A stretch of 64,000 nucleotides of DNA from Roseomonas nitratireducens (GTDB lineage: Bacteria > Pseudomonadota > Alphaproteobacteria > Acetobacterales > Acetobacteraceae): NCBI RefSeq assembly GCF_017813355.1, contig NZ_JAGIYZ010000002.1:1-64000 (forward strand). Direction: 5' to 3'. The translations under genes were made by a program, and so were the position numbers. Positions 9,256-17,481 of this stretch are shown piece by piece. Each line of letters starts with the position of its first letter. Positions within the stretch are counted from its first letter, which is position 1. The notes under the pieces are model-generated. The model had not been told where the DNA came from, made no database searches, and was given only the letters and a program-made list of their open reading frames with translations.

Positions 9256-9380
9256 CTTCTCGTTGCGCCCCGGGCGCCGGACGAGGGCGGTGTGGGCGCG
9301 TCGGTTGGTCTGCCGCGCGCGCCCGCGTCGCGGCTGCGCGTCAATTCGCTTGCATCGCGCAAAGCGGCGTCGTGCAGGCG

Positions 9381-10112
9381 ATGACCGCGCTCCTCTCCCT
9401 GCGCGGCGCGCGCAAGGCCTATCGCGGGGATGCGGCGCCCTTCGCGCTGGAGGTGCCGGCGTTCGACCTCGCGGAAGGGGAGGCGCTCGCCATCGCCGGG
9501 CCGTCGGGCAGCGGCAAGTCCACGCTGCTGATGATGCTGGCACTCGCCGCACCGCCGGACGCGGCGGAGGTCTTCCGCTTCGCCGGCCAGGACATCGCGG
9601 CGCATTGGCGCGCCGGGCGGCGGGATGCGCTGGCCGATCTCCGCGCGCGGCGCATCGGCGTGGTGCCGCAGACCGGCGGGCTGCTGCCCTACCTCACCGT
9701 CGGGGGGAACATCGCCCTGCCGCAGCGCATCGCCGGCCGCCCGGATCCGGCGCGGGCGCGCGCACTGGCGGAGGAACTCGGCATCGGCGCGCATTGGGCG
9801 AAGCGGCCGGCGGAACTTTCGGTGGGCCAGCGGCAGCGCGTGGCGATCGCCCGCGCGCTCGCCCATCGCCCCGCGCTGGTGCTGGCGGATGAACCGACCG
9901 CCTCGGTGCACCCGGAACTCGCCGATGCGGTGCTCGCGCTGCTCAAGCGCGAATGCGCCGCCGCGGGTGCGGCGCTGATCGTCGCGACGCATGATCCCGA
10001 CCGCGCCATCCGCGCCGGCTACCCGGTGCTGGCCTGCGAGACGCATGCGCCGGGCGCGGATGGCGTCGCGCGGTCGGTCTTCGCGCGCGCCATGGCGGCG
10101 GAGGCCGCCTGA
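9381..10112 (+). CDS. ABC transporter ATPase, LolD/MacB (TagT-like) family
   Basis: Translated from the ATG at 9381 the protein is 243 residues, the normal size for LolD-type ATPases; longer in-frame starts would only add low-complexity sequence. All ABC landmarks are present: Walker A GPSGSGKST (40-48), Q-loop near residue 97, signature LSVGQRQ (146-152), Walker B ALVLADEP (165-172) and the switch histidine in THDPD (203-207). The family powers FtsX-like permeases in lipoprotein release, peptide export or mechanotransmission rather than import. The gene is 2 bp upstream of an FtsX-like permease and should form its ATPase pair. In type VI secretion the equivalent pair is TagT/TagS; that specific role is inferred from neighbours. 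Confidence 0.85.
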   Translation: MTALLSLRGARKAYRGDAAPFALEVPAFDLAEGEALAIAGPSGSGKSTLLMMLALAAPPDAAEVFRFAGQDIAAHWRAGRRDALADLRARRIGVVPQTGGLLPYLTVGGNIALPQRIAGRPDPARARALAEELGIGAHWAKRPAELSVGQRQRVAIARALAHRPALVLADEPTASVHPELADAVLALLKRECAAAGAALIVATHDPDRAIRAGYPVLACETHAPGADGVARSVFARAMAAEAA

Positions 10113-10114
10113 CC

Positions 10115-11302
10115 ATGCTGCGCCTGGCACTCGCCGACCTGTGGCACGAAAGGGTGCTGTTCCTCTGCTCCGCGCTCGGCTGCGCCGCGGTGCTCGCGCC
10201 GCTGATCGTGCTGTTCGGGCTGCGCCAGGGCGTCGTCGCCGGGCTGCGCGCCGAATTGCTGGAAGACCCCCGCGCGCGGGAAGTGGTCTCGATCGTCAAC
10301 CGCACGCTGGAACCCGCGGTGTTCGAACGCCTCGGCGCCGATCCGCGCATCGCCTTCATCGTGCCGCGCACCCGCGCGCTGTCCGCCACCATCGTGCTGG
10401 AGAACCCGGATCGCCAGGGCGGGGGATCGCGCGTGGAATTGCTGCCGACGGGCGAGGGCGATCCGCTGCTGCCGGGGCTCGGCGCCATGGAAGCGGACGC
10501 GCTGGTGCTGTCCGCCGCGGCGCAGCAACGGCTCGGGCTGCAGGTGGGCGGGCGCGTGCTGGCGTCCGTCGCGCGCAGCCGCGACGGGCAGCGGGAGATC
10601 CTAACCCTGCCGATGCGCGTCGCCGCCGCCGCGCCGCTGTCGGCCGCCACGCGCGAAGCCGCCTTCGCGACCCTGCCGGTGCTGCTGCTGGTGGAGGATT
10701 TCCTCGATGGCAGAGCGGCGCCGGATGCGCGCCCGGGCGATGCGATGGCGGCGCGCGCGCGCCCCTTCGCCGGCTTCCGCCTGCATGCCGCGCGGCTCGA
10801 GGATGTGCCCGCGCTCGATGCCGAGCTGCGCCTCGCCGGCATCGAGGTCGCCTCGCGCGCCGAGGCGGTGGCGGGGCTGCTGCGGCTCGACCGGAACCTG
10901 GCGCTGCTGTTCCTGGCGATCGCCGGCGCGGGCGGGGCGGGGTATCTCGTAAGCCTCGGCGTCGGACTCTGGGCGCAGGTGGAACGCAAGCGGCGGGACC
11001 TGGCGCTGCTGTCCCTGCTGGGAATGAAGCGTCGCGCGCTGCTGGCGCTGCCCATCATCCAGGCGGCGGCGGTGGCGCTGGCTGGCGCCGCGATGGCGTT
11101 CCTTGTGGCGGCGGCGGTCGCGCATGTGCTGAATGGCGCCTTCGCGGGCACCGTCACCGGCGATCGGCCGGTCTGCCTGCTGACCGCGCGCATGGGGCTC
11201 GCGGCGGCGGGCGTGACGCTGGCGGGCGCGGTGCTCGCGGCGGTGCTGGCCGGGTTGCGCGCGGCATCTGTGCCGCCCGCGCAGGGCCTGGCGGAGGGCT
11301 GA
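10115..11302 (+). CDS. FtsX/LolC-type ABC permease (TagS-like)
   Basis: This 395-residue membrane protein has the MacB/LolC/FtsX layout: a first membrane helix at about residues 15-40 (LFLCSALGCAAVLAPLIVLF), a large ~220-residue periplasmic domain, then three helices clustered in the last ~130 residues. The cytoplasmic loop RKRRDLALLSLLGMKRRALL between helices is the conserved coupling segment that contacts the ATPase. It starts 2 bp after the ATPase gene. No lipoprotein-sorting partner (LolA, LolB) is nearby, so lipoprotein release is not suggested by context; with the SUMF1 and VWA neighbours a signal-transmission role like TagST is more likely. Family confidence is high, role tentative. 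Confidence 0.8.
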   Translation: MLRLALADLWHERVLFLCSALGCAAVLAPLIVLFGLRQGVVAGLRAELLEDPRAREVVSIVNRTLEPAVFERLGADPRIAFIVPRTRALSATIVLENPDRQGGGSRVELLPTGEGDPLLPGLGAMEADALVLSAAAQQRLGLQVGGRVLASVARSRDGQREILTLPMRVAAAAPLSAATREAAFATLPVLLLVEDFLDGRAAPDARPGDAMAARARPFAGFRLHAARLEDVPALDAELRLAGIEVASRAEAVAGLLRLDRNLALLFLAIAGAGGAGYLVSLGVGLWAQVERKRRDLALLSLLGMKRRALLALPIIQAAAVALAGAAMAFLVAAAVAHVLNGAFAGTVTGDRPVCLLTARMGLAAAGVTLAGAVLAAVLAGLRAASVPPAQGLAEG

Positions 11303-11305
11303 AGG

Positions 11306-13216
11306 ATGCGTGCCGCGACACTTGCGATGCTGGTGCTGCTCGCCGCGCCGGCGGCCGCGCAGGCCCCCTGGCCCGAGGATTTCTCAAACCCCCGCGCCGC
11401 GGATGGCGACCTTGTGCTGCCCATGCCTTGCGGCGGTGCGATGGCCTTCCGCCCCGTCGCGACACCCTCCGGTCCCGGCGCGCTGGATGACCGGCCGGTC
11501 ACGCTCGGCACCACCGACCCCGCCGGCGGCATCGCCGAATTCGCGCGGCGGGAGGCCGTGGCCGGCCCCTTCGCCGCCGAGGGCCGGGAGGGTGCGATCT
11601 TCTGGATCGGCAAGTACGAGGTGACGCGCGACCAATACGCCGCGGTGATGGAGGAGACCTGCCCGGCGCCGTCCGCCGCCGGCCGGCTGCCGGCCGCGAC
11701 GCTGTCCTGGTTCGACGCCGTCGCCTTTTCCCAGCGCTACACTACCTGGCTGATGCGCAACGCCGCGCCGCGGCTGCCGCGCGCCGACGGCACGCCCGCC
11801 TTCGTCCGCCTGCCGACCGAGGAGGAATGGGAATACGCCGCGCGCGGCGGTGCCGCGGTCAGCGAGCTCGACTTCCTCGCGCGCACCTTCCCGATGCCGG
11901 AGGGCACGGCACGCTACGCCTGGTTCCAGGGGCCGCGATCGGCCTCGGGCCGCGCCCAGCCGGTGGGGATGCTGGAGCCCAATCCGCTCGGCCTGCACGA
12001 CATGCTGGGGAATGTGGGCGAGATGGTGCTGGAACCCTTCCGCGCGGTGCGCGTCGGGCGGCTGCACGGGCAGGCGGGCGGCGTGGTGGTGAAGGGTGGC
12101 GACTACCGCACGCCGGAAGCCGCGCTGCGGTCATCGCTCCGCATCGAGATCCCGCCCTATGACGCGACGGACGGGCAGCCGACGCGGCTCGCCTCGGTCG
12201 GCTTCCGCCTCGTCCTCGCATCCCATGTGACGACGAGCCTGCGGCGGGCCGAGGCGCTGAACCGCGCCTTCGAGGAGGAAAGCCGCGCCAGCGGCACGGA
12301 AGCCGAGCAGGTGCGGCGGCAGATCGCCTCCCTCCGCGAAGGGGCCGATGCATCTTTGCGCCAGCGCCTGGACAGGCTCGAGGCCGGGCTGATGGCCACG
12401 GAGCGCGCGCGGCTGGAGCAGGAACGCGCCGGCGTGCGCGCGCAGCTGGAAGGGGCCGCCGTGCTGGGGCGGTCCGCCGTGCTGTCGCAGCGGCGGCTCG
12501 ATGGTTTCCAGGCGTTGCTCGATGGCGGCGACGTGGTGCAGGCAAGCCCCGAGATGCGCGCCAACTGGGCGCGTGCAGCCGAGGGGCTGCGCATCGAGCG
12601 TGAACTGGCGCTGGATGGCTATGCGCGCATCGTCGCCGATCTGGGGCGCGGCGCCGACCGCGCGACGCTGACGACCGAGGCCGGCGTCGTGGCGCGGGAG
12701 ACGGAGGCGCGCGGCGTGCCGGAACTGCGGCCCTACCTGGATGTCGCGACGCGGCACGCGGCGGATTCGCGCGACCGGGGCATGCCTCCGCGCGAGCGGA
12801 TGCGGGAGGAGGTACTGGCGGCTGGGCGCGGCATGCAGCCGCCCGCGGCCCAGGCCGCCGCGCCGCCGGCCGCGGCCACGCCCCCTGCGCAGCAACGCCC
12901 GCCGCAGGCTGCACCCGCCACGCCGACGCCCGCGCCCGTTGCCGCGGCGCCCGCCGCGCGCCCGCCCGTCGCAACGCCGCCGCCCGTCGTGTCCGTCGTG
13001 CCGCCGGTCCCGCCGCCCACGCGACCGCCCGTGACAGCGGACCCAGAGCCGCCCGTCGCGGCGCGCCCCTCCCAGGCCGCGCAATCGCCGCGCCCCGCCG
13101 CGCCGCCGCCTGCCCAGCCCTTCCGCGAAGGGCCGGGGGCGAGCGTCAAGCCGCCGATCCAGCGCGGCGGGCCGCCGCCGGGCTTCGACCCGGGGAAGCC
13201 GCCCGGCCTGCGCTGA
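11306..13216 (+). CDS. exported SUMF1 (formylglycine-enzyme-fold) protein without catalytic Cys, TagR-like
   Basis: A signal peptide (ATLAMLVLLAAPAAAQAP) is followed by a SUMF1/FGE-sulfatase-modifying domain at about residues 30-310. Family hallmarks are GKYEVTRDQYAAVM, LPTEEEWEYAARGG, GLHDMLGNVGEMV and the closing GFRLVLA. Where catalytic FGEs carry active-site cysteines after the RGGSY-type motif, this protein reads VKGGDYRTPEAALRSSLR with none, so it should bind rather than oxidise. Residues ~310-500 are charged and helical, probably coiled coil, and ~510-636 are a Pro/Ala-rich tail. TagR of type VI secretion is also a periplasmic SUMF1 protein acting with an ABC pair. The gene ends exactly where the convergent SDR gene ends. 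Confidence 0.78.
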   Translation: MRAATLAMLVLLAAPAAAQAPWPEDFSNPRAADGDLVLPMPCGGAMAFRPVATPSGPGALDDRPVTLGTTDPAGGIAEFARREAVAGPFAAEGREGAIFWIGKYEVTRDQYAAVMEETCPAPSAAGRLPAATLSWFDAVAFSQRYTTWLMRNAAPRLPRADGTPAFVRLPTEEEWEYAARGGAAVSELDFLARTFPMPEGTARYAWFQGPRSASGRAQPVGMLEPNPLGLHDMLGNVGEMVLEPFRAVRVGRLHGQAGGVVVKGGDYRTPEAALRSSLRIEIPPYDATDGQPTRLASVGFRLVLASHVTTSLRRAEALNRAFEEESRASGTEAEQVRRQIASLREGADASLRQRLDRLEAGLMATERARLEQERAGVRAQLEGAAVLGRSAVLSQRRLDGFQALLDGGDVVQASPEMRANWARAAEGLRIERELALDGYARIVADLGRGADRATLTTEAGVVARETEARGVPELRPYLDVATRHAADSRDRGMPPRERMREEVLAAGRGMQPPAAQAAAPPAAATPPAQQRPPQAAPATPTPAPVAAAPAARPPVATPPPVVSVVPPVPPPTRPPVTADPEPPVAARPSQAAQSPRPAAPPPAQPFREGPGASVKPPIQRGGPPPGFDPGKPPGLR

Positions 13217-14002
13217 TCACTCGTCGTCGGAGCGCGAGGGCGGGCCGGCGAGCACGCCGCCATCGATCACGATCGTCTGCCCCGTCATGAACGACCCGGC
13301 GGCGGAGGCGAGGAAGACCGCCGCACCCGCGATCTCGTCCGGTTCGCCGATGCGCTTCAGCGGCGTGTCCTTGGTGCGCTTCTTGTAGATCCCCGGATCC
13401 TCCCAAAGCGCGCGGGCGAAGTCGGTGCGGATCAGGCCCGGCGCGATGGCGTTGGCGCGCACGTTCCGCGGCCCCCATTCGACGGCCAGGTTGCGCACCA
13501 GCTGCATGTCGGCGGCCTTGGAGATGGCATAGGCGCCGAGCACGGGCGATCCGCGGAAGCCGCCGATCGAGGAGACGACGATGATCGAGCCGCCGCCGCG
13601 CTCGGCCATCCCCGGCGCGGTCATGTGCGCGAGCCAGAGGTTCGACTTGATGTTGGACGCCATGATCTTGTCGAAGATCTCGTCCGGCATCGTCACGGCA
13701 GGCCCGAAATGCGGGTTGATCGCCGCGTTGCAGACCATGACGTCCACCTGGCCCCAGGCGGCGATGGTCGCATCGACCAGCGCCTGGCATTCGTTCTTGC
13801 GGCCGATGTTGCAGGCGACGGCCATGGCGGTGCCGCCCTTGGCCGTGATGGCGTCCACCACCTCCTGGCAGGCATCGACCTTGCGGGAGGAGACGACGAC
13901 CTTCGCCCCGTGTTCCGCCATGCGTTCGCATATGGCGCGGCCGATGCCGCGGCTGCCGCCGGTGACGATGGCGACCTTGCCGGCGAGGTCGAAGAGGGAC
14001 AT
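13217..14002 (-). CDS. short-chain dehydrogenase/reductase (SDR)
   Basis: A classical SDR of 261 residues. The cofactor motif TGGSRGIG lies at 14-21, the NAA(I) strand at 92-95, and the catalytic Ser144/145, Tyr158 and Lys162 (AYAISK) are all present. The arginine after the glycine motif and SSRK after the second strand favour NADP(H), though this is only suggestive. It is divergent from the bifunctional beta-oxidation gene across ~150 bp, so it may share control with it and act on a hydroxyacyl or ketoacyl intermediate. The substrate cannot be read from sequence. Its stop directly abuts the stop of the SUMF1 gene with no spare base. Confidence 0.88.
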   Translation of the reverse strand: MSLFDLAGKVAIVTGGSRGIGRAICERMAEHGAKVVVSSRKVDACQEVVDAITAKGGTAMAVACNIGRKNECQALVDATIAAWGQVDVMVCNAAINPHFGPAVTMPDEIFDKIMASNIKSNLWLAHMTAPGMAERGGGSIIVVSSIGGFRGSPVLGAYAISKAADMQLVRNLAVEWGPRNVRANAIAPGLIRTDFARALWEDPGIYKKRTKDTPLKRIGEPDEIAGAAVFLASAAGSFMTGQTIVIDGGVLAGPPSRSDDE

Positions 14003-14161
14003 GCGCGTTTCTCCCAATGGTCTGCGTTGGGCGCAGGGCAGCATGGGAGGCCGGGGACGGCAACGGGGCGCGGCGCGCTTGCCCCGGGGCCGGTTCTGCC
14101 GGACACTCCGGCCCCAAGAAGGGCCGGGCAGGCCCGTGAATGAGGTGAGGGAGTGACGCCC

Positions 14162-16246
14162 GTGTCCGACTTCGTCCAGCACGCCACGCATGGCGACGTG
14201 CATGTGCTCCGGCTGAACAATCCCCCGGTGAATACGCTGCGGACGGAGATCCGCGCCGGGCTGCTCGCCGGCATGAACGCGGCCAAGGCCGGGGGCGCCA
14301 AGGCGGTGGTGCTGATCGGCACGGGGCGCATGTTCTGCGCCGGGGCGGAAATGACCGAGTTCGGCAAGCCGCGCGTGCCGCCCTCGCTGCCCGACGTGTT
14401 CGACGCGATCGAGGGCTTTCCCGGCATCGTGGTGGCGGCGATCCACGGATCGGCGCTGGGCGGCGGGCTGGAACTCGCGCTCGCCTGCCATGCGCGCGTG
14501 GCGGTGGCGGATGCGCAGGTCGGGCTGCCGGAGGTCAAGCGCGGCTTCGTCCCCGGCGCGGGCGGCACGCAGCGCCTGCCGCGCATGATCGGGCCGGAGG
14601 CGGCGGCGAAGATCATCGTCTCGGGCGATCCGATCAAGGCGAGCGAGGCGCATCGGCTCGGCTTCGTCGACGCGATCATCGCGGGCGACCTCGAGGCCGG
14701 CGCCGTTGCCTGGGCGCGGGCGAATATCGGCAAGTCCTTCACGCTGGCGCGGAACCGGACGGACCGGATCGCGGGCCAGGATGCGGCGGCCTATGACGCC
14801 GTGATCGCCGGGCTGCTGAAGCGCACGCGCGGGCAGGAGAGCCCCAAGGGCTGCGCCGAGGCGGTGCGTGCCTCCTTCACCGTGCCGTTCGAGGACGGGC
14901 TGAAGAAGGAGCGCGAGCTGTTCTCGACCCTGGTGGCGGGCGAGCAGTCCAAGGCGCTGCGGCACATCTTCTTCGGCGAGCGCGAGGTGCTGCGCATTCC
15001 CGGCATGCCCGCCGATGCGAAGTCGCTGCCGGTGGAGCGGCTGGTCGTGATCGGCGGCGGCACGATGGGTGGCGGGATCGCCATGTCGGCCGCCAATTTC
15101 GGCGTGCCGGTGACGATCGTGGAGATGAGCGAGGAGGCGCTGCAGAAGGGCCTCGCGCGCTGCCATGCGAACTGGGAGCGGACCGTCGCCTCGGGCCGGC
15201 TTTCGCAGGCCGAGTACGAGAAGCGCAAGGCCCTGCTCACCGGCAGCACGGATTTCGAGGGCACGGTCGCCAAGGCCGACCTGGTGATCGAGGCCGTCTT
15301 CGAGAACATGGAGGTGAAGAAGCAGGTCTTCGCCCGGCTCGACAAGGCGGCGCGGCCGGGCGTGGTGCTCGCCTCCAACACCTCGACGCTGTCGATCGAC
15401 GAGATCGCGAGCGCGACCTCGCGGCCGGAACTCGTGGTCGGGATGCACTTCTTCTCGCCGGCGAACGTCATGCGGCTGCTCGAGAATGTGCGCGGCGCCA
15501 AATCCTCCTGGCCGGCGATCGCCACCGCGACGGAATTCGGCAAGCGGATCGGCAAGCTGCCGGTGCTGGTCGGCAATTGCGACGGCTTCGTGGGCAACCG
15601 CATGACCGGCAAGCGCACGCCGCAGGTGGAGAAGCTGCTGCTGGAAGGCTGCCTGCCCGCCGACATCGACAAGGTGATGGAAGCCTACGGCATGGCGATG
15701 GGGCCGCTCGCGACGGGCGACCTTGCCGGGCTCGACATCGGTGCGGCGGTGCGCAAGGCGCGCGGGACGGTCGCACCCGTGGCCGACGCCATCGTCGCGC
15801 AGGGGCGCTTCGGGCAGAAGACCGGCAAGGGCTGGTACATGTACGACGAGAAGCGCAACCGCCTGGTCGATCCCGAGGTCGAGCGCATCATCCTCGACGT
15901 CGCGGAGAAGATGCAGGTGCGGCGGCGGAAGATCTCGGACGAGGAGATCCTCGAGCGGCTGCTGCTGCCGATGGTGAACGAGGGCGCGCGGATCCTCGAG
16001 GAAGGCGTCGCCTACCGCCCCATCGACATCGACGTCATCTTCATCAACGGCTTCGGCTGGCCGGCCTTCCGCGGCGGACCGATGTTCTGGGCCGACACGC
16101 AGGGCCTGAAGAACGTGCGCGACAAGCTCGCGCGCTATGCCGAGTCGACGGGCGACGCGAACCTGAAGCCGACGGCGCTGATCGAGAAGCTGGCGGCGGA
16201 GGGCGGGACCTTCGCGGCCATGGGCGCGGCCGCCAAGGCCGCCTGA
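14162..16246 (+). CDS. bifunctional enoyl-CoA hydratase / 3-hydroxyacyl-CoA dehydrogenase (FadB/FadJ type)
   Basis: A two-domain beta-oxidation enzyme of ~694 residues. The crotonase part (1-190) has the oxyanion region GSALGGGLELALACHA and the GAGGTQRLPR signature. The 3-hydroxyacyl-CoA dehydrogenase part starts near residue 293 with the NAD motif IGGGTMGGG, includes the family string GNCDGFVGNRM, and ends with a helical domain. It catalyses hydration of 2-enoyl-CoA and NAD-dependent oxidation to 3-ketoacyl-CoA. Two GTG starts are possible. The one at 14162 has AGGGAG eight bases upstream and gives SDFVQHA; the one at 14153 overlaps that site. No thiolase is nearby, so the final cleavage must come from elsewhere. 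Two acyl-CoA dehydrogenases follow. Confidence 0.88.
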   Translation: MSDFVQHATHGDVHVLRLNNPPVNTLRTEIRAGLLAGMNAAKAGGAKAVVLIGTGRMFCAGAEMTEFGKPRVPPSLPDVFDAIEGFPGIVVAAIHGSALGGGLELALACHARVAVADAQVGLPEVKRGFVPGAGGTQRLPRMIGPEAAAKIIVSGDPIKASEAHRLGFVDAIIAGDLEAGAVAWARANIGKSFTLARNRTDRIAGQDAAAYDAVIAGLLKRTRGQESPKGCAEAVRASFTVPFEDGLKKERELFSTLVAGEQSKALRHIFFGEREVLRIPGMPADAKSLPVERLVVIGGGTMGGGIAMSAANFGVPVTIVEMSEEALQKGLARCHANWERTVASGRLSQAEYEKRKALLTGSTDFEGTVAKADLVIEAVFENMEVKKQVFARLDKAARPGVVLASNTSTLSIDEIASATSRPELVVGMHFFSPANVMRLLENVRGAKSSWPAIATATEFGKRIGKLPVLVGNCDGFVGNRMTGKRTPQVEKLLLEGCLPADIDKVMEAYGMAMGPLATGDLAGLDIGAAVRKARGTVAPVADAIVAQGRFGQKTGKGWYMYDEKRNRLVDPEVERIILDVAEKMQVRRRKISDEEILERLLLPMVNEGARILEEGVAYRPIDIDVIFINGFGWPAFRGGPMFWADTQGLKNVRDKLARYAESTGDANLKPTALIEKLAAEGGTFAAMGAAAKAA

Positions 16247-16269
16247 GACATCGAACGGGAGAGAACGGG

Positions 16270-17475
16270 ATGGACCTCCGCTTCACCGACGAGGAGCGCG
16301 CCTTCCGCGAGGAAGTCCGCGCCTGGATCGACGCCAACCTGCCGGCCGAGCCGCGCGAGCGCATGGCGTCGGGCCGCACGCCGACCAAGGCGATGCAGGT
16401 CGACTGGCAGAAGCGCCTCTACGCCAAGGGCTGGGCGGTGCCGCACTGGCCCGTCGAATGGGGCGGCCAGCCCTGGAGCGCCATCAAGCGCTTCATCCTG
16501 AGCGAGGAGATCCAGTCGACGCCGGCGCCATCCCCGCTTGGCTTCAACTGCAACATGCTCGGGCCCGTGCTGATCGCCTTCGGGACGGAGGAGCAGAAGA
16601 CGTTCTTCCTGCCCAAGCTCGCGAGCCTCGACCTGTGGTTCTGCCAGGGCTTCTCCGAGCCCGGCGCGGGGTCGGACCTCGCCAGCCTGAAATGCGCGGC
16701 GAAGCGCGAGGGCGACCACTACATCGTCAACGGGCAGAAGACCTGGACGACGCTCGCCCAGCATGCCGACTGGATCTTCCTGCTGGTGCGCACCGACCCG
16801 GGTGCGGCGAAGCAGCAGGAGGGCATCTCCTTCCTGCTGGTCGACATGAAGACGCCGGGCATCACGGTCCGCCCGATCATCACCGTCGACGGCGCGCATG
16901 AGGTGAACGAGGTCTTCTTCGACGACGTGAAGGTGCCGGTCGCGAACCTGGTCGGCACCGAGAACCGCGGCTGGGATTGCGCGAAGTTCCTGCTTTCGAA
17001 CGAGCGCACCGGCCAGGCGCGCGTCGGCGCATCCAAGGAACGCATCCGCCGGCTGAAGCTGATCGCCAAGGAAGCGCCGGGCGGCGCGCGGCCGGTGATG
17101 GAGGATCCGCGCTTCCGCTCCCGCCTGACCGAGGTGGAGGTGCAGCTCAAGGCGCTGGAGATGACGACGCTGCGCGTGCTGGCGGACGAGAACCGCGCGC
17201 TCAGCCAGCGGAAGCCGAACCCGGCGTCGTCGGTGCTGAAGATCCGCGGGACGGAGCTGCAGCAGGCGATCAGCGAATTGTACGTGATGGCGGCGGGCCC
17301 CTACGGCCTCGTCTCGGCCGATCCGGAAGCCGATCGCTGGAACGAGCCCGAGGTGGCGCAGGACTGGCAGACGCTCGCGCAGGCGACCTACTTCAACTGG
17401 CGCAAGCAGAGCATCTACGGCGGATCGACCGAGATCCAGAAGAACATCATGGCCAAAGCGTTCCTGGGGCTCTGA
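16270..17475 (+). CDS. acyl-CoA dehydrogenase, catalytic-type subunit
   Basis: The 401-residue protein has the standard acyl-CoA dehydrogenase fold. Visible are the FAD-binding strings FCQGFSEPGAGSDLASL and VNGQKTWTT, and the C-terminal GGSTEIQKNIMAK motif typical of fully active members. It oxidises an acyl-CoA to the 2-enoyl-CoA, feeding the upstream hydratase/dehydrogenase. The ATG at 16270 follows a GGGAGA ribosome site and lies 23 bp after the previous stop; the longer in-frame opening overlaps fadB and is not used. Only 6 bp separate it from a second, divergent acyl-CoA dehydrogenase, the arrangement seen for heterotetrameric pairs in steroid and bulky acyl-CoA degradation. Confidence 0.9.
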   Translation: MDLRFTDEERAFREEVRAWIDANLPAEPRERMASGRTPTKAMQVDWQKRLYAKGWAVPHWPVEWGGQPWSAIKRFILSEEIQSTPAPSPLGFNCNMLGPVLIAFGTEEQKTFFLPKLASLDLWFCQGFSEPGAGSDLASLKCAAKREGDHYIVNGQKTWTTLAQHADWIFLLVRTDPGAAKQQEGISFLLVDMKTPGITVRPIITVDGAHEVNEVFFDDVKVPVANLVGTENRGWDCAKFLLSNERTGQARVGASKERIRRLKLIAKEAPGGARPVMEDPRFRSRLTEVEVQLKALEMTTLRVLADENRALSQRKPNPASSVLKIRGTELQQAISELYVMAAGPYGLVSADPEADRWNEPEVAQDWQTLAQATYFNWRKQSIYGGSTEIQKNIMAKAFLGL

Positions 17476-17481
17476 ACGAAG

